Assembly: GCA_030674155.1 (NCBI GenBank)
Contig: CM060317.1
Location: forward strand, 40,248,395 to 40,312,394
DNA: 64,000 bases
Source: Stramonita haemastoma
Taxonomy: Eukaryota > Mollusca > Gastropoda > Neogastropoda > Muricidae
Reading direction: 5' to 3'
A program made the translations under genes and the position numbers. Below, one piece after another: positions 1-46,494 of this stretch (within the stretch, counting starts at the first letter, position 1; the number at the start of each line of letters is the position of its first letter). The notes under the pieces were generated by a model, which saw only the letters and a program-made list of their open reading frames with translations, ran no database searches and had not been told where the DNA came from.

Positions 1-430
1 CCAGATCTGGAAAACCCTTTTTGAAAACTTTTTGGTCTACCAGCTCTCTGCTGGGTCAGGGCATCTTCTGCTATAGATCTATTCAATAGATCTGTCACGA
101 TGACATCATTTGTGTCAGGAGTTCAAGGCTTCTTGGAAAATGACGTGATGACGTAAAACGAATAGGAAAATGATGTCAGGCCAGCTGGCTTCATTGTGGA
201 TTGCGGTGCTGATCAGTGAATCGCGCAGTCCCTTGGGTATCAACGTAATGACCATCCCATGCAGCCCTATATTGTAGAGATTTCATAAACGGCAGTTGCA
301 ATGACGCACTGTTCGTTCAAATACGTGCTGTCGGTTTTATTTTGCGGCAAAGTTGAAGAAAATGCGGGAATCCCGCAAAAGCCCACCCCAGAATCAACAC
401 TGAATAGGCCTAGGTCAATTCTGGTACTGC
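1..430 (+). repeat. Interspersed repeat, copy 1 (unclassified)
   Basis: Shares a collinear, diverged sequence with 16166-16600: CCAGATCTGGAAA, GTCTACCAGCTCT, CAAGGCTTCTTGGA, CCTTGGGTATCAAC, GTTGCAATGRCGCACTGTT and GGAATCCC all occur in the same order. The left end may lie outside the window. No coding potential was found. Confidence 0.7.
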
Positions 431-587
431 GTTCAGTGATTGCGTTCCCACACACACGCGTGTTGGGCAACACTACCGGACCTTCAGCGGACAGACACAG
501 CTTGCAAACGATCCCCCATTTAGCTCCCGCGCTTGAACAGTAGGCCTACGCCACAGCCGGTGCACAAATAATTTTGCTCCCCACGAT

Positions 588-661
588 TTTTTTTCCGCGG
601 ACTGAAGTTTTTTTTCCGCGGAAGTAGATTCCAAAAACTCGGAAATTTGCGTTTCCGCGGA
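588..661. repeat. Three spaced TTTCCGCGGA motifs
   Basis: TTTCCGCGGA occurs at 592-601, 613-622 and 652-661, each holding the palindrome TCCGCGGA. The rest of 662-1455 shows no gene or recognised repeat. Confidence 0.6.
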
Positions 662-1469
662 CAATTCCCACTCCTGCTAAATAGAAAATAATAATAATCA
701 TAGTTTTGATGACACCAACTTGCATGTCCCACAAGTGCATCTCAGCCTGGTGGCCAAGCTAATCACAAGCCATGATAGAAGCCTTGCCTACTTGCGCTTA
801 GGGTAGTCACTTGATGGGGTGACCCTAGTGACTTTTCCTTATACATCATCAACTTTTACTTCACTGACATAGTTTACAGAGCATGATTATTAGCTCTGCA
901 GCCATGCCAAGATGCTTGGTCAATCACTTAAAGGCCTAGGTCCTTTGATTCAGCAAGTTGGTCCTTTTATATCGATCAGGTCCACTGCTAGAGATGAAAA
1001 TTAATTTAGATTTCATCTTGGTTTTTCCTAGGCTAGTTCAACACAGTCCAGACACTTAAGTTACAAAGTTGGTAGCTAACGTCAAATTGTGGCCCTGGTG
1101 GCATTTGGGATGGTTTAGAGGTGGACGTGGTGCTATCGCATTGTTGTACGTTCTTTCAAACGTTCACTTTCATCGCTGCACATTTCACACTCTGCTGGCA
1201 AGATATAACAAAGTCTGTAAAAAGAAAACTTTCTTGATTTAATAAAAATGTAGGTCTTTGTGTAAGTGCTGTGAAAATCAAAATGCCAGGGAAATATTCT
1301 TCCCTAGATACCAGGTTGACCACTAAGGATTATTTTGGAGCAGAAAATGTCTAGATCTAACTAAAACATGGGTGTTAACAAAGCTTACATCAATGAGCAA
1401 ATGTTCTTAGGCAGTATGCCTAGACAGAGAGACGTAGGAAAAATAAGAGACAGCTCAAGACGTAGCCTA

Positions 1470-1763
1470 GCCGCCACTGTAGTCTAGTGGTTACGGCGTT
1501 GGACTCGTAATCTAAAAGGTTGCAGGTTCGATCCCAGCTTTCAGCTATGGTGTTGTGCCCTTGGAAAAGGCACTTTACGGCTATTTTCTCACCCCACACA
1601 AGTGTAAAAGGGGTACCAACCTTGTGTTGGGGGTTAACCCTGTGATAGACTGGTCGTCCTATTCAGGGGGGAGTCTACGACTCTGTCACTTAACGCCACA
1701 GAAACCGGGATAAGCACTGGCCTGATGAGCTTTAGGCTCGCGGCAGACTTTAACTAACTTTAA
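1470..1763 (+). mobile_element. SINE-A copy 1 with 14-bp target duplication
   Basis: tRNA-derived SINE: head with A box (TAGTCTAGTGGTTA) and B box (GGTTCGATCCC), a body containing TGTGCCCTTGGAAAAGGCAC, and a TTTAAC-type tail. Flanked by perfect CAAGACGTAGCCTA at 1456-1469 and 1764-1777, proving retroposition by target-primed insertion. Confidence 0.92.
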
Positions 1764-3681
1764 CAAGACGTAGCCTACACCAGATGTAATGTGATCTTTT
1801 CATTAAAAAAATTTTTTTTTTACTTCTTTTGCATATGTTTCTATGATCTAGTTTTTTGTTAGCCACTTTCAGTGCCTGTAGCAGCACTAATACTAGCAGT
1901 GCCAGCAGTCAGGGGTTGGTCTTAAGTTCTTTTTGGGGTCCCCATTTCTTGAAAATGCTTAAAAATCAAACATCACCCCCCTTAATCCTCTTAGTCCCCG
2001 AACGGGGATTTGCCGGGATTGAATAATTCTCTCCCCCCCCCTGAATCCCGAACCAGGATTTGCCAGGATTTACATACAGTAGATTTCTATCACGCTGTGA
2101 CCATCACTAATTGATACCACATGCCAAAGCTCTATCAGGCTGGGGGTAGAAACCTTGCTAAGAGTCGAAGTAATTATAGCTGCTGGTATGTACTTAAGAG
2201 GAGGAAAAGGCAAGCCAGCATGAATGCCTGACCTGATTTCGTGTTGGAATGTGAAATCTAGGGGTAGTTTGTGTTCAGAGAATCTGAATGCAAGAGGGTT
2301 AAATAAAATATTGCTTAGACTTTTCCAACATCATACATCAAGTAAGGGATTTTGGGGAGGGGGTGGGGATGTTGTTTGATGAAAGAAGGGGAGTTAGAGT
2401 TAGAGGCCACTGCAGAATATTAACAGTGGGTATCGGGTGTCAGTTTTAAAGCAGAGGGGTGAAGGGGATGGTAGGGAAGGGAAGAGGTGAAAGGGATGGA
2501 GAGCTGGCAGTGCTCAGTGGCTGGCCAGAAATGATGCTGACTGCCACCCTCTTTCCTCACTTCTCTGGCGTTTTTATTTTTTAGTCTTTTAATATAGGCC
2601 ACTGGCAGTTGCCTCTGTTCCAGATCCAAACTTTCCTCTACTGTCTTCCACCCCTCCTCTCTCTCTCTCTCGCTCTCACACACACACACACATATTATTT
2701 TCAGCTTTCAACCATTTGAACTTTGTCTAAATCAAACCATACTTTAATTGAAGAAAGTCTTTTAAATACAATCAAAGCCTATTTTCTTTAAAAAAAAAAA
2801 AAAAAAAGAAACCAAAAAAAAAACATAGGAACCCAGGCAGTAAACTTGCGTCAACTCCAGACACTGGGAGTTAGTCATGGCAATCAAATATTAAACCAAG
2901 TGATGCTAACAATTATTGTTTAAAGGCTGAGTGTGACGACTAAGGGTCCTTCACAGACCCCCGCCCCCCCTCCTGGTTTTTTGGTGTGTTTTTTTTTTGC
3001 TTTATGCCCAGCACTTGGGAACCCTGTGACAGATCAGGATGTTTGTCCACATTATTAGTATAAACTTTTTCTAAGGCATTATTTTCTTATCCCATGTTCA
3101 AAAGCCAAGAAAGAAGACTACATGCAACTCTACGGTGTTAAAAAGTGACCTGTCTCCCCCCTACCCTCCCCCAAAAATGAGAAGAATAAAAAGAGGGAGG
3201 GGGAGATATCAGTTCAATGTGGTATGGAAAACCCGATAGATGGATAAAAACAATTGTGACTTCAATCAGTTGTCATGTTTCGTCAGATTTTTGACTAATA
3301 GTGTAATGCATTTTGAATGGAGGCTGTCAGAAGTGATCACTTGGCACTTTTGTCACTGCCACAAGTGCCAGGCTGGCTTTCCTTTTTTTCAGATTTTTGT
3401 CTTTTTTCAATTTTCATTGAAAATTTCCTCTTTTGTTTGGTGAGCAAAATGCCTGCCTAATTAGGGGGAGAAGGGGGTGGGTGTTCAGACAGTTCAACAA
3501 ACAATAATGCAGCATGATGGATGTACAGTTTGAGAGCACCTTCCAAACCAAGCAAGACAAGTTTTTAGATGATGTGTGACAGACACAAGCAAGAAAGCTC
3601 AAGCTAGCATAACAGTAAAGAATATGACAAATTACAGGCATAAGGTTTTCTTCGCTCTAGAAGCAGCAGACAACTTTAAAT

Positions 3682-4145
3682 GTGACGCTCCACCACATAA
3701 TGAGTCGCATTGCAGCAGAGGTCAATTGTAAATTGGTAACCTGTTTTTAATCTAAATATAAAAAAGGCTATTCAGTAAAAAAAAAAATAAAAAAAATAAA
3801 AAAATTTAAAAAGATTGAAAATCGAACAGTTCTATGAAAAGTAATTACAATTTGAAATGATAGACTGCAGTAAGTGACAAAATGAAAAATTTGCAAGTTT
3901 TTGTATCGTAAAAGGTAGTCAGAATGAGTGCTTTGGTGTTTTTAAACATTTTAAAGCAAAATAATAAAAAATTACACCTTGTACAAGGTAGAAAAATAGC
4001 TATAGTTTTATGTACAAGGTAGAAGAATAGCTATAGTTTTATAATCAATCAAAATCAACAATCTGACCCCATCTACCTAAAATAGCCCAGAGCGGAAAAG
4101 TGGGTGAGGTGCAATGCTAAATTTTATTTTGTGATGGAGCATCAC
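3682..4145. mobile_element. MITE-F copy 1
   Basis: Non-autonomous DNA element with inverted ends GTGACGCTCCACCAC / GTGATGGAGCATCAC. Flanked by AAAT at 3678-3681 and 4146-4149. An internal 38-bp tandem duplication (GTACAAGGTAGAA..AGCTATAG) lies near 3980-4040. Confidence 0.82.
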
Positions 4146-4372
4146 AAATACGGATTTTGTTGAATGTGTGAATAAAATAACCCCCGAAGTGCTGGTGTGG
4201 TTATGCATGGGGGTTTTGTGATGATATTCAGACTTACATGAAGTCACCTCATAATCCAGACAAAATTTTCCTATTTCCAATAATCATTTCCATCTCTCAA
4301 TCAAAACCAATTGGGCTCTCTGTGTAAGATGCACACACAGCCAGACAGAAAACACATACACACACACACACA

Positions 4373-4705
4373 GGGGACGGGATAGCCTCGTGGTAAGAAC
4401 ATTGCACTCGCAATTTGATGACCCAAGTTCGATTCCCGTTGGAGGGGATTTTTCCCTTGGAGTGAAGAACATCAGTGCTGACTCCACTCTCCCCAAAAGT
4501 CTTTTGGATGAGACTGTAAACCGAGGCCCTATGTGCGAATGCATGCAGAACATCTTGCGCACATGTTAAATCCTGTTCCACTTTTCATAAGAGTAGGCCA
4601 TTGTGTGCCGGTGAGAACAGATATTTATAAAATTGCATATACACAGGGACTGGAAGAAAAAAAGCACATGAGTGCTTATATCATTATCCTCAATATAAAA
4701 GAACA
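4373..4705 (+). mobile_element. SINE-B copy, full length
   Basis: Head GGGGACGGGATAGCCTCGTGG and B box GTTCGATTCCCG, body ACATCAGTGCTGACTCCACT, tail GCACATGAGTGC hairpin and a TATCCTCAATATAAAAGAA end. Lies just downstream of the PTGES3 polyadenylation signals. Confidence 0.88.
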
Positions 4706-4756
4706 AAATAAAATTAAAACAAACACACACACAGATATCAGTCTGTCACATGTTTT

Positions 4757-5288
4757 TTTATTTAATATTCAAAAACCATACATTTGATTTTTATTGTAAC
4801 AATGACACATGCAAAGTGACCTTGTTTGAAATCAATGAATAATGCAATGCGTATGCTGAACATGAACAGAAAAAGAAATGGACAAAGAAAAAAAATCATT
4901 TCCACACCAATGAATGTCTGGAAATAATGATGGCAATGATGAATGCCTGTGCATTAATGAACCAACTTTAAAAACATAACTAGGCATATAAAAACTTGAA
5001 AGAAAAAAACACACAACTCCCAAGAGTACGCACTTCCACCTGCTCTGTGCAGTAATTTGAAGAAATCAAACCACTGCAACCTGCATACAATACACATCCA
5101 CTTGAGTAAGAGAATGCACTTCTGAATTTCAACCACTGCCATCAATGTCTGGGATCCATCTGCCATTCCCATACAGAATCTGAGGTGGCCATGTCCAGTC
5201 CTGAAGACATCCAGGGCAGCTCATCATATGCCTTGTGTGTCCATTTCAATCTATGTGCCCTAAAGCGGAGAACTGGCAAGCAGAAACC
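4757..5288 (-). other. PTGES3: PTGES3 3' UTR with polyadenylation signals
   Basis: Non-coding sequence after the stop, free of recognised repeats. AATAAA hexamers on the minus strand lie at 4790-4795 and 4757-4762, just before a SINE-B copy that ends near 4705. The UTR extent is inferred from these signals only. Confidence 0.55.
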
Positions 5289-24308
<19,020 letters not shown>

Positions 24309-24350
24309 CTTGTTGCAACACGCTTGTTTCAGTAACGACCACACTCCACG

Positions 24351-24357
24351 TATATAA
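24351..24357 (-). promoter_or_regulatory. TATA-like box of PTGES3
   Basis: Minus strand reads TTATATA within CATTATATACGTGG, 43-49 bp before the ATG and between the heat-shock element and the start codon. If used at the normal 25-30 bp spacing, transcription would start near 24322-24328, giving a 5' UTR of only about 14-20 nt. Confidence 0.5.
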
Positions 24358-24380
24358 TGTTCCTTCTGGGACAGACTGTG

Positions 24381-24400
24381 GAACATTCGTGAATGTTCGG
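24381..24400. promoter_or_regulatory. Perfect four-unit heat-shock element upstream of PTGES3
   Basis: The plus strand reads GGAACATTCGTGAATGTTCG, that is nGAAn-nTTCn-nGAAn-nTTCn without a mismatch. This is the canonical binding site for an HSF trimer. It lies 73-92 bp upstream of the PTGES3 ATG and about 25 bp upstream of a TATA-like box. Heat-shock control of the p23 gene is inferred. Confidence 0.85.
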
Positions 24401-25112
24401 GGCGTTATCTAGACCTTATGGGTCAGATGACTTAGACGGACACGAGGGTTTTTTTGTTGTTGGTGATGATGATCTCGAGGTGTTGCTGTTTGTCTCTTTA
24501 AAGCTGTTTTACAGCTTGATCTATTGCTTTGATGATCAACATCACTTGGTAAAAAATTAATAAGGCAGACTGGCACGTCTCTCAGCTGCGGGGGAGAGTT
24601 ACTTTTCCTGTATACGATATGTCCCAGAGATAATACGAAAATATACCTCCGTGTATGCCTCCGATTGTCCGTGATCAAGTAGACAGACAACATTTGTTGC
24701 CAGTTAATCGCGTTGACGGCAGGTAAAGCATTTTTTTTAATTAATGAAAAAGCACGCATGCAGCTCAAGATGATCAATAATTATTGTCTTACAGATTGTC
24801 ACAACAAACATAGGGGTTCAAGACACTAAGAATTGTGACAACTAAGAGAAGGATTAGGAGAAATTGACATCGAGAAGATGGAGAGAATGGTTGGCACTAC
24901 TTTGAATAAAAAATGTTACATTTGAATCAAACACAACCAACAGATTTATTAGTTCTGATCACTTTGTGAACAGCTGCCATGCGGTGATGGTTGGTTGATG
25001 GTACAGTCCCTAGATTGGATAGCTCCGCTGGGATTCTAATACAATCAAACTTAAATTGTTTATGTGTTTCTGTGAGTGCTTTAATTTTATTTGTATTTTA
25101 TGCAGGCATCAT

Positions 25113-25225
<113 letters not shown>

Positions 25226-25239
25226 GTGAGAGAGAAAAT

Positions 25240-25556
25240 AGTGGGGCAAGATTGCGCTGGCAATTTGAAGACCCGGGTTCGTGTCCGGTCGAGGAGATTT
25301 TTCTCTTGGAGTTAACATCAGTGCTGACTCCACTCTCCCCAAAAAGTCCTTCGGATGAGACTTTAAACCGAGGCCCCGTGTGCCAACGCACGCAGAACAT
25401 GTTACGCACACGTTAAATTCTGTTCCGCTTTTCGTAAGAGTAGGCCATCGTGTGCCGGTGGGAACAGATGACATTTACAAAACTGCATACACACGGGGAC
25501 TGGATGTAAAAAAGCACAAGAGTGCTTATCCCATTATCCTCGATATAAAAGAATAA
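25240..25556 (+). mobile_element. SINE-B copy between two (CT)n tracts
   Basis: B box GGGTTCGTGTCCGG, GTTAACATCAGTGCTGACTC, hairpin GCACAAGAGTGC and the standard tail. The 5' end merges into a long (CT)n tract and another follows its tail. Confidence 0.88.
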
Positions 25557-25561
25557 ATCAA

Positions 25562-25679
<118 letters not shown>

Positions 25680-25796
25680 GCATAAAATATATCCCTTACA
25701 GCGGATGGATTCCTTTTGTGTTCCATTACATGACTTGATTAAAATTAGGCATATACTTCCTTTAGAATGAAGTTTATTGATGACATGAGCACGAAC

Positions 25797-26186
25797 TTGT
25801 GTGTGTGTGTGGTGTGTGTGTTTGGGTGTGTGGGGTGTGTGTGTGTGTGAGTGTGTGTGGATAAATGTTTTTATTTATTCGTCTCCCCTTGTATTAAAAT
25901 ATTATGATTTGCATGACTTTTTGTTGTTGATAGGTTGTACCTTAAGTTTTTGATGTTTTGCTCTTGTTTTTTTGTTTGTTTTAACTTTGCTGTTTGCTTT
26001 TGTTTCTTCTTTTTATATGAAGTATGAATGTAAAAGAAAGGATAATATTGTCACCTGATTAATTGTTTGACTCTTATCATTTCTTCTTTTTTCCATGACT
26101 AAAAAAAATTAAAAATAATAATAAAAATAAAAAATCCACCTCAAGTACATGTGCGCCTGCGGATATGTGCTTATATAAGTGTGAGT

Positions 26187-26255
<69 letters not shown>

Positions 26256-26303
26256 ATTTGTATGTGCATGTGCGTGAGTGCGTGCATGCGTGAGTGAGTT
26301 GCG

Positions 26304-26352
<49 letters not shown>

Positions 26353-26400
26353 TGTATGTATGTATGTATGTATGTATGTATGTATATATGTGTGTGTGTG
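25797..26400 (+). repeat. (GT)n and (ATGT)n microsatellites
   Basis: GT tracts at 25797-25860 and 26188-26252; ATGT tetranucleotides at 26304-26390. Confidence 0.93.
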
Positions 26401-26499
26401 TAACCTACATGAAGAAGTGAGTTTTACAGTGTATCATTATCATACTATTATCACTATTGTTGATAGTATTCTTTAGTTATCATTATAATCATTGTATTA

Positions 26500-26923
26500 T
26501 CTTTAGTTCCTTTTGAGTTCATTTTGTTGTTATGAGTTGTAACAATGTTGTAGCTAAATATTTTGGGTGGACTTTTCTTGGTTGTTAAGTTGTTTATTTC
26601 ATTATGTTCCTTTGTTTGCTCTTCCTCTATTAACGCTTTTCTTTTTCTTCAATAATCAAAATCATTTTATTGTGACTTCTGATTTTCGTCTTCTGAATAA
26701 GTGCTTTTTTTTTTTTACCTTATTATATATAGTGTCCTTATTCCTTTATGTTGTTTGGTACTGCGTATGGTTTTTACTGTTTAGTATCTTTTTATCTTGA
26801 TGTTATCCCTGAAAAGGGCGGGGACTGGATGTAAAAAAGCACATGAGTGCTTATCTATTATCCTCGAATAAAAGAATTTTGCCTTGCCTTGCCTTGCCTT
26901 GCCTTGCCTTGCCTTGCCTTGCT
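26500..26923 (+). repeat. SINE-B-like tail on a different 5' body, with (TGCCT)n end
   Basis: At 26808-26880 a CCCTGAAAAGGGCGGGGACTGG segment leads into the SINE-B tail (GCACATGAGTGC, then CCTCGAATAAAAGAA) but has no SINE-B body. It is followed by nine TGCCT/GCCTT repeats. The body upstream is AT-rich and could be a LINE 3' UTR; that is inference. Confidence 0.55.
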
Positions 26924-27404
<481 letters not shown>

Positions 27405-27410
27405 ATATAT

Positions 27411-27485
27411 CAAATCAAATCAAATTCTTTTATTTCGAGGATAAGGCATAAGCAGTCATGTGCTTTTTTTTTTACATCCAATCTC
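27411..27485 (-). repeat. SINE-B-like tail fragment (minus)
   Basis: Same CCGCCC-anchored tail as at 26808, in reverse, beginning with a (ATCAA)n-type end. A SINE-A copy inserted at its 5' side, so the rest continues at 27791 (CGCCCTAATCAGGG). Confidence 0.7.
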
Positions 27486-27497
27486 CGCCCTAATCAG

Positions 27498-27790
27498 TTA
27501 GTTAAAAGTTGACGTCTGTCCCGAGCCTAAGGCTCATCAGGCCGGTGCTTATCCCGGTTTCTGTGGCGTTAAGCGACTGAGAGTCATAGACTCCCCCCTG
27601 GATAGGACGCCAGTCTATCGCAGGGTTAACCCCCAACACAAGGTTGGTACCCCTTTTACATCTGGATGGGGTGAGAAAATAGCCGTAAAGTGCCTTTTCC
27701 AAGGGCACAACGCCATAGCCGAAAGCTGGGATCGAACCCGCAACTTTAGAGTACGAGTCCAACGCCCTAACCACTAGACTATAGCGGAGG
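27498..27790 (-). mobile_element. SINE-A copy 3 (minus)
   Basis: Full-length SINE-A with its tRNA-like head at the right end. Flanked by perfect CGCCCTAATCAG at 27486-27497 and 27791-27802. Inserted directly beside a SINE-B-type tail (27418-27485). Confidence 0.9.
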
Positions 27791-27953
27791 CGCCCTAATC
27801 AGGGATTACATAAATTTAAGAAATATCTCCAAATAACAACAATAATAAGCCAAATAACAAGACCAAGACAACAAAGACAGTAGGCTAATAAACAGCAGAC
27901 AAGATGTAAGGACAGAAGATGATAATAGAATGACAAAGGCGCAAACACAGGGA

Positions 27954-27956
<3 letters not shown>

Positions 27957-28031
<75 letters not shown>

Positions 28032-28037
28032 ACACAC

Positions 28038-28112
<75 letters not shown>

Positions 28113-28256
28113 CTCACCTATCTAGTCTCCTATCTTAGGGTCGTCTGGTATCACTTAAAGTGGAAAGACGCTAAAATTGAAGACAGCCTACTTACTTACT
28201 TACTTACTTACTTACTTAGCCTACTTACTTACTTACTTACCTACTTACTTACTTAC

Positions 28257-28300
<44 letters not shown>

Positions 28301-28301
28301 G
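27957..28301 (+). repeat. (CA)n-(CT)n compound and (CTTA)n
   Basis: CA 27957-28039 passes into CT 28040-28111; CTTA tetranucleotides at 28187-28300. Confidence 0.95.
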
Positions 28302-28638
28302 GGAATTAAGATTAATAATAAGCAATCAAATGATCATTATAGTAGAAAACAAAAACAAAATGACACCACAAAAACCGATGATAAGTAAGTAGTAAATAAA
28401 ACAAACAAACAACAACAAAAAAGTAGTAAATAAAACATAACAAGTTAGCTACTGGGTACATTATCCAACCATCATCTGTCAACAAAATTAGTCACAGGCC
28501 TAGAGATCATAATATCTTGGCAACAGATGGGGGAAAAAACAAAAAACTTAACCAATATTCTCATTTTGGGGAATTAGGCCTACTACCAATGACAAATTAC
28601 ATAAACATATGTCCCAGATTTTTTTTTAAAAAGCATAT

Positions 28639-28642
<4 letters not shown>

Positions 28643-28719
<77 letters not shown>
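28643..28719 (+). repeat. (CA)n microsatellite
   Basis: About 38 CA units. Confidence 0.95.
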
Positions 28720-28720
<1 letters not shown>

Positions 28721-28845
28721 CTCTCGTAACGTCATTAATAGGCTTCATGCTAAGGGAAATATATACCCTTAAATTTTGATTAAAATTGTATAACGGAACA
28801 CAAGAGGAATGCATCCCTTGAGAGAGATTGATTGATTTGATATAT

Positions 28846-29175
28846 TCTTTTATATCGAGGAGAATGGGATAAGCACTCTTGTGCTTTTTTACATCCAGTC
28901 CCTGTGTGCATGCAGTTTTGTAAATGTCATCTGTTCCCACCGGCACACGATGGCCTACTCTTATGAAAAGCGGAACAGGATTTAACGTGTGCGTAAGATG
29001 TTCTGCGTGCGTTCGCAGACGGGGCCTCGGTTTAAAGTCTCATCCGAAGGACTTTTGGGGAGAGTGGAGTCAGCACTGATGTTAACTCCAAGAGAAAAAT
29101 CTCCTCGACCGGACTCGAACCTGGGTCGTCAAATTGCCAGCGCAATGTTCTGACCACTAGGCTATGCGTCCTGTC
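28846..29175 (-). mobile_element. SINE-B copy (minus)
   Basis: Full-length minus copy from tail (ATTCTTTTATATCGAGGAG) to head (CCACTAGGCTATGCGTCCTG), followed by a (GA)n tract. Confidence 0.88.
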
Positions 29176-29183
29176 CGTTATTC

Positions 29184-29662
<479 letters not shown>

Positions 29663-29664
<2 letters not shown>

Positions 29665-30145
29665 TTCCAACAGGATGAGGTGTAGTTCATTACTTCTGAT
29701 GCATCAATTGGATTAGGTTATTTTTGAAGGTCGTTGATGATTTGAGCTGTTTAACTGAATCAGGAAGGGAATTCCACAGCATAGGGCCTGAGCACAGTAA
29801 CCTAGATTTGAACAAGTCTATTCTTGGGATGGGGACACTTGGCTTTTCAGTATTTCTGGAATGATTCATAGAGAACTTATCTTTTAAGGATGTGGGGATA
29901 GTCTAGCTTCTTTCATTGGCAACAACACCGAATCTAGAAGCATGAAAATTCACAAAAAAACTTCAGGGCCAGTGAATATCCAAACAAGTGGAGAAAGGAC
30001 AAATGGAGAAACGATAGGCCGAACTCTTGGCAAAGTTGCAGAACTAAAACCACATATCCTATGAAAATTGATTCATTTATGGAATTTGTTTCTAAACCTT
30101 GTAGATTGGCTAATGGATGAACTCCAGAAATAAGTTTGTGTAGGG
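29663..30145 (-). pseudogene. LINE ORF2 C-terminus (minus)
   Basis: Minus strand reads RIDLFKSRLLCSGPMLWNSL, then PDSVKQLKSSTTFKNNLIQL and a stop, a typical LINE ORF2 C-terminal pattern (WNSLP..S.F). Its 3' side merges with a (GA)n tract; (AAT)n lies at the 5' side. Confidence 0.75.
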
Positions 30146-30164
30146 TAAGGACAAAAATAGAATC

Positions 30165-30234
30165 AATAATAATAATAATAATAATAATGATGAATGATAA
30201 TATAACAACAACAAACAACAACAACCAACAACAA

Positions 30235-30287
<53 letters not shown>

Positions 30288-30290
30288 ACA

Positions 30291-30378
<88 letters not shown>
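30165..30378 (+). repeat. (AAT)n and (GT)n
   Basis: AAT triplets 30165-30190 and 30234-30286, then GT 30292-30377. Confidence 0.95.
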
Positions 30379-30381
<3 letters not shown>

Positions 30382-30993
30382 CTTGCGTGCGTGCACTACA
30401 TGGTTTCTTCTGGCATTGAGGTGGGTTTGTAGCAGCCTAACCGAGTGTGATGATAGAATGAGGCTGTAGGCCTATGTGATTTCAGTCACGGTGGGTAGCA
30501 GAGATGAGAGAGGGATGAGCAGCATGGGAGCAGTACCAGTGGCATATCGCAGAGCACGTAGCCTACTGAGTCATGGAAAGACAATGATTTGGGCTCCCTC
30601 CCCCTTTTCATTTAACAAAGAAAATAACTTCAAACATACACATGCTGATAGTCTGTTTGATTTGGGGTTTTCAGTTTCGAAGACCGGGAGACCTGATGTG
30701 CACAAGTTATAGTTGTAATATAATAATAAACATCCGCATCCCGGTGGAGATTTCCGACGTCTGTACTGGCGTCCATTTCAATTCGATAAACTATTTAATA
30801 TTTGGGTAAATCTCGGTTTTTAGGATAAAAAGAATGCTTACTGATTATATATATATATTTTTTACTTTACTCTTGATGAGATAATAGAACCAGCGCAGCC
30901 ACAATAAATAAAAGTGACAAAGGAAAAATTGAAAGACTAAAGTAAATAGAGAAATTAGTTTCCGTAACTCAAAGTGAAACTTGTGATAACAAA

Positions 30994-44919
<13,926 letters not shown>

Positions 44920-45299
44920 TCAGTGTCAGTGTCACCTGTTCTGGGAACACAGGGGGTTTCCATTGCTGGGAAGATAGGTGGATGGAAGGAAGGAGAAAGC
45001 TTAAAAACAACCAGTAAGAAGGTTGCAGAAGAGTATGTGGAACAATATGATTGGATCAAAAGTGTCAGCTTAAACAACCAATAGAAATGTTACAAAAGGA
45101 TAAGTGGAACGTCATGATTGGATTAAAAGTGAGGGTTTTTTTTGTCTCTCTTTTCAGATGTGTGAGGGGTTATTTGTGTTTTTTCTGTTGAGCATTCATA
45201 GAATGATAGTCTGAAAATGAAAAAAAAACATAGAACTTACCGGTGCTATCAAAATTGTCGTGCTTTATTTCATTTTAATTATAAGTATGTTATAATAAA
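44920..45299 (+). other. DENND10: DENND10 3' UTR and polyadenylation signal
   Basis: The first AATAAA after the stop is at 45294-45299. A local 60-bp duplication (CAACCA..AAG..GGAAC..ATGATTGGAT) occurs at about 45005-45128. The UTR end is inferred from the signal. Confidence 0.6.
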
Positions 45300-46124
45300 G
45301 CAGAAATTATTCCATAATTTATCAGTGCTTTTTTTATTTATCTTTTTTTGCTTTTCTTGTATTATGGTACACTTTTTTCTTCTTTTTTTTCTTTTTAAGT
45401 GATAATTGTTAAATGATTGTTTTTTGTGATAATTGTTAAATGATTGTTTTTTGTTTGTCTTGGGTGAACATACCCAGAGTGAGTGGAGAAAAGAGTTTAA
45501 AAGTCTTAAAATCTGGCAAAGGTGTTTGGAAGACATCATTTTATATTTATTTATCTTCTTTTTTTTTCTTTTTTTTTTGTTCCTTGGCCAGAGCTCTGAA
45601 GTTCAGCAATGGTGAGATTTTTTGTACATGACTGTTTCTGCCCACCACAAAGGTAGCCACATTCAGACTTTGGGATGTGGAAGACATTAGAAGTGGCTTT
45701 GAAGTTTTTGTTTTGTTTTGTTTGTCATGTTATTTCTCACATCATGTTCTATCAGTCATTGTGCTAATAACAAGTTTTTTTTTATCTCACAACTCTGTGA
45801 AAAAAGTTTTAAAGTAGATTCCAAACTTTGTGGAAGAGTCATCATTTATTTTATTACTATAATATAAAATGTTATCTTTTATTGATTAAGTGAATTTGCC
45901 TTTTTCATTTGTTCTCAATCTGTGATCAAGTATCAGTACATAGGACTGAAGGAGCTGGGAAGGGTGAGTGTGAATACTTATTTTGGTCAGGGAAAATAAA
46001 AGTTCTTATCAATGTACATTCACTAGCAATTTTCTTCTTTTGTAAAAACGAAACGGCAACGAATTTATAAAGAATATTTCCTCCTGGTAATGGTTGTAAG
46101 TTTTTTTTTATAATCATTAAAGTA

Positions 46125-46127
<3 letters not shown>

Positions 46128-46180
<53 letters not shown>
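46128..46180 (+). repeat. (GT)n
   Basis: About 26 GT units. Confidence 0.95.
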
Positions 46181-46182
<2 letters not shown>

Positions 46183-46203
46183 ATAGCATTTTAGCCATTG
46201 TCT

Positions 46204-46494
46204 AGGTAAAGGTAAAGGTGTCCCATAACCTAGGTGGTCGTAGGGGAGCGAGGCATCAGAGACCTCAGCTTCTCTAGGGGCCAGCATGTTGAGGCAGCGC
46301 CCATCTCCTTGCTGATTTACCTTCCCTGACCCTAAAGAGAGCAGGTACCCATTTACAGCTGGGTGAACTGGAGGGACTGTGCTGAAGCCAAGGCACGCCA
46401 ACGGTCACCCATCCAACTGGTAACCATGCTTGATGCTGCTCAACTTGACTGGGGGAAAGCAAGCGCTCTGACCACTTAGCTATCCCACCCCAGT
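46204..46494 (-). mobile_element. SINE-D copy 2 (minus)
   Basis: Reverse of 12818-13110: AAGGTGTCCCATAACCTAGG at the left, GAGCGAGGCATCAGAGACC, and head GCGCTCTGACCACTTAGC at the right. Confidence 0.78.

Noticed and set aside
1470..1545. A genuine tRNA-Thr(CGU) gene
   Set aside because: The tRNA-like part is followed by a SINE body, recurs four times with target duplications and lacks a clean acceptor stem.
26294..26476. Met-Tyr-Val-Cys repeat ORF
   Set aside because: Produced entirely by the (ATGT)n tract.
45926..46198. Possible extra exon downstream of DENND10
   Set aside because: No homology or splice-site support; DENND10 is complete at 44919.
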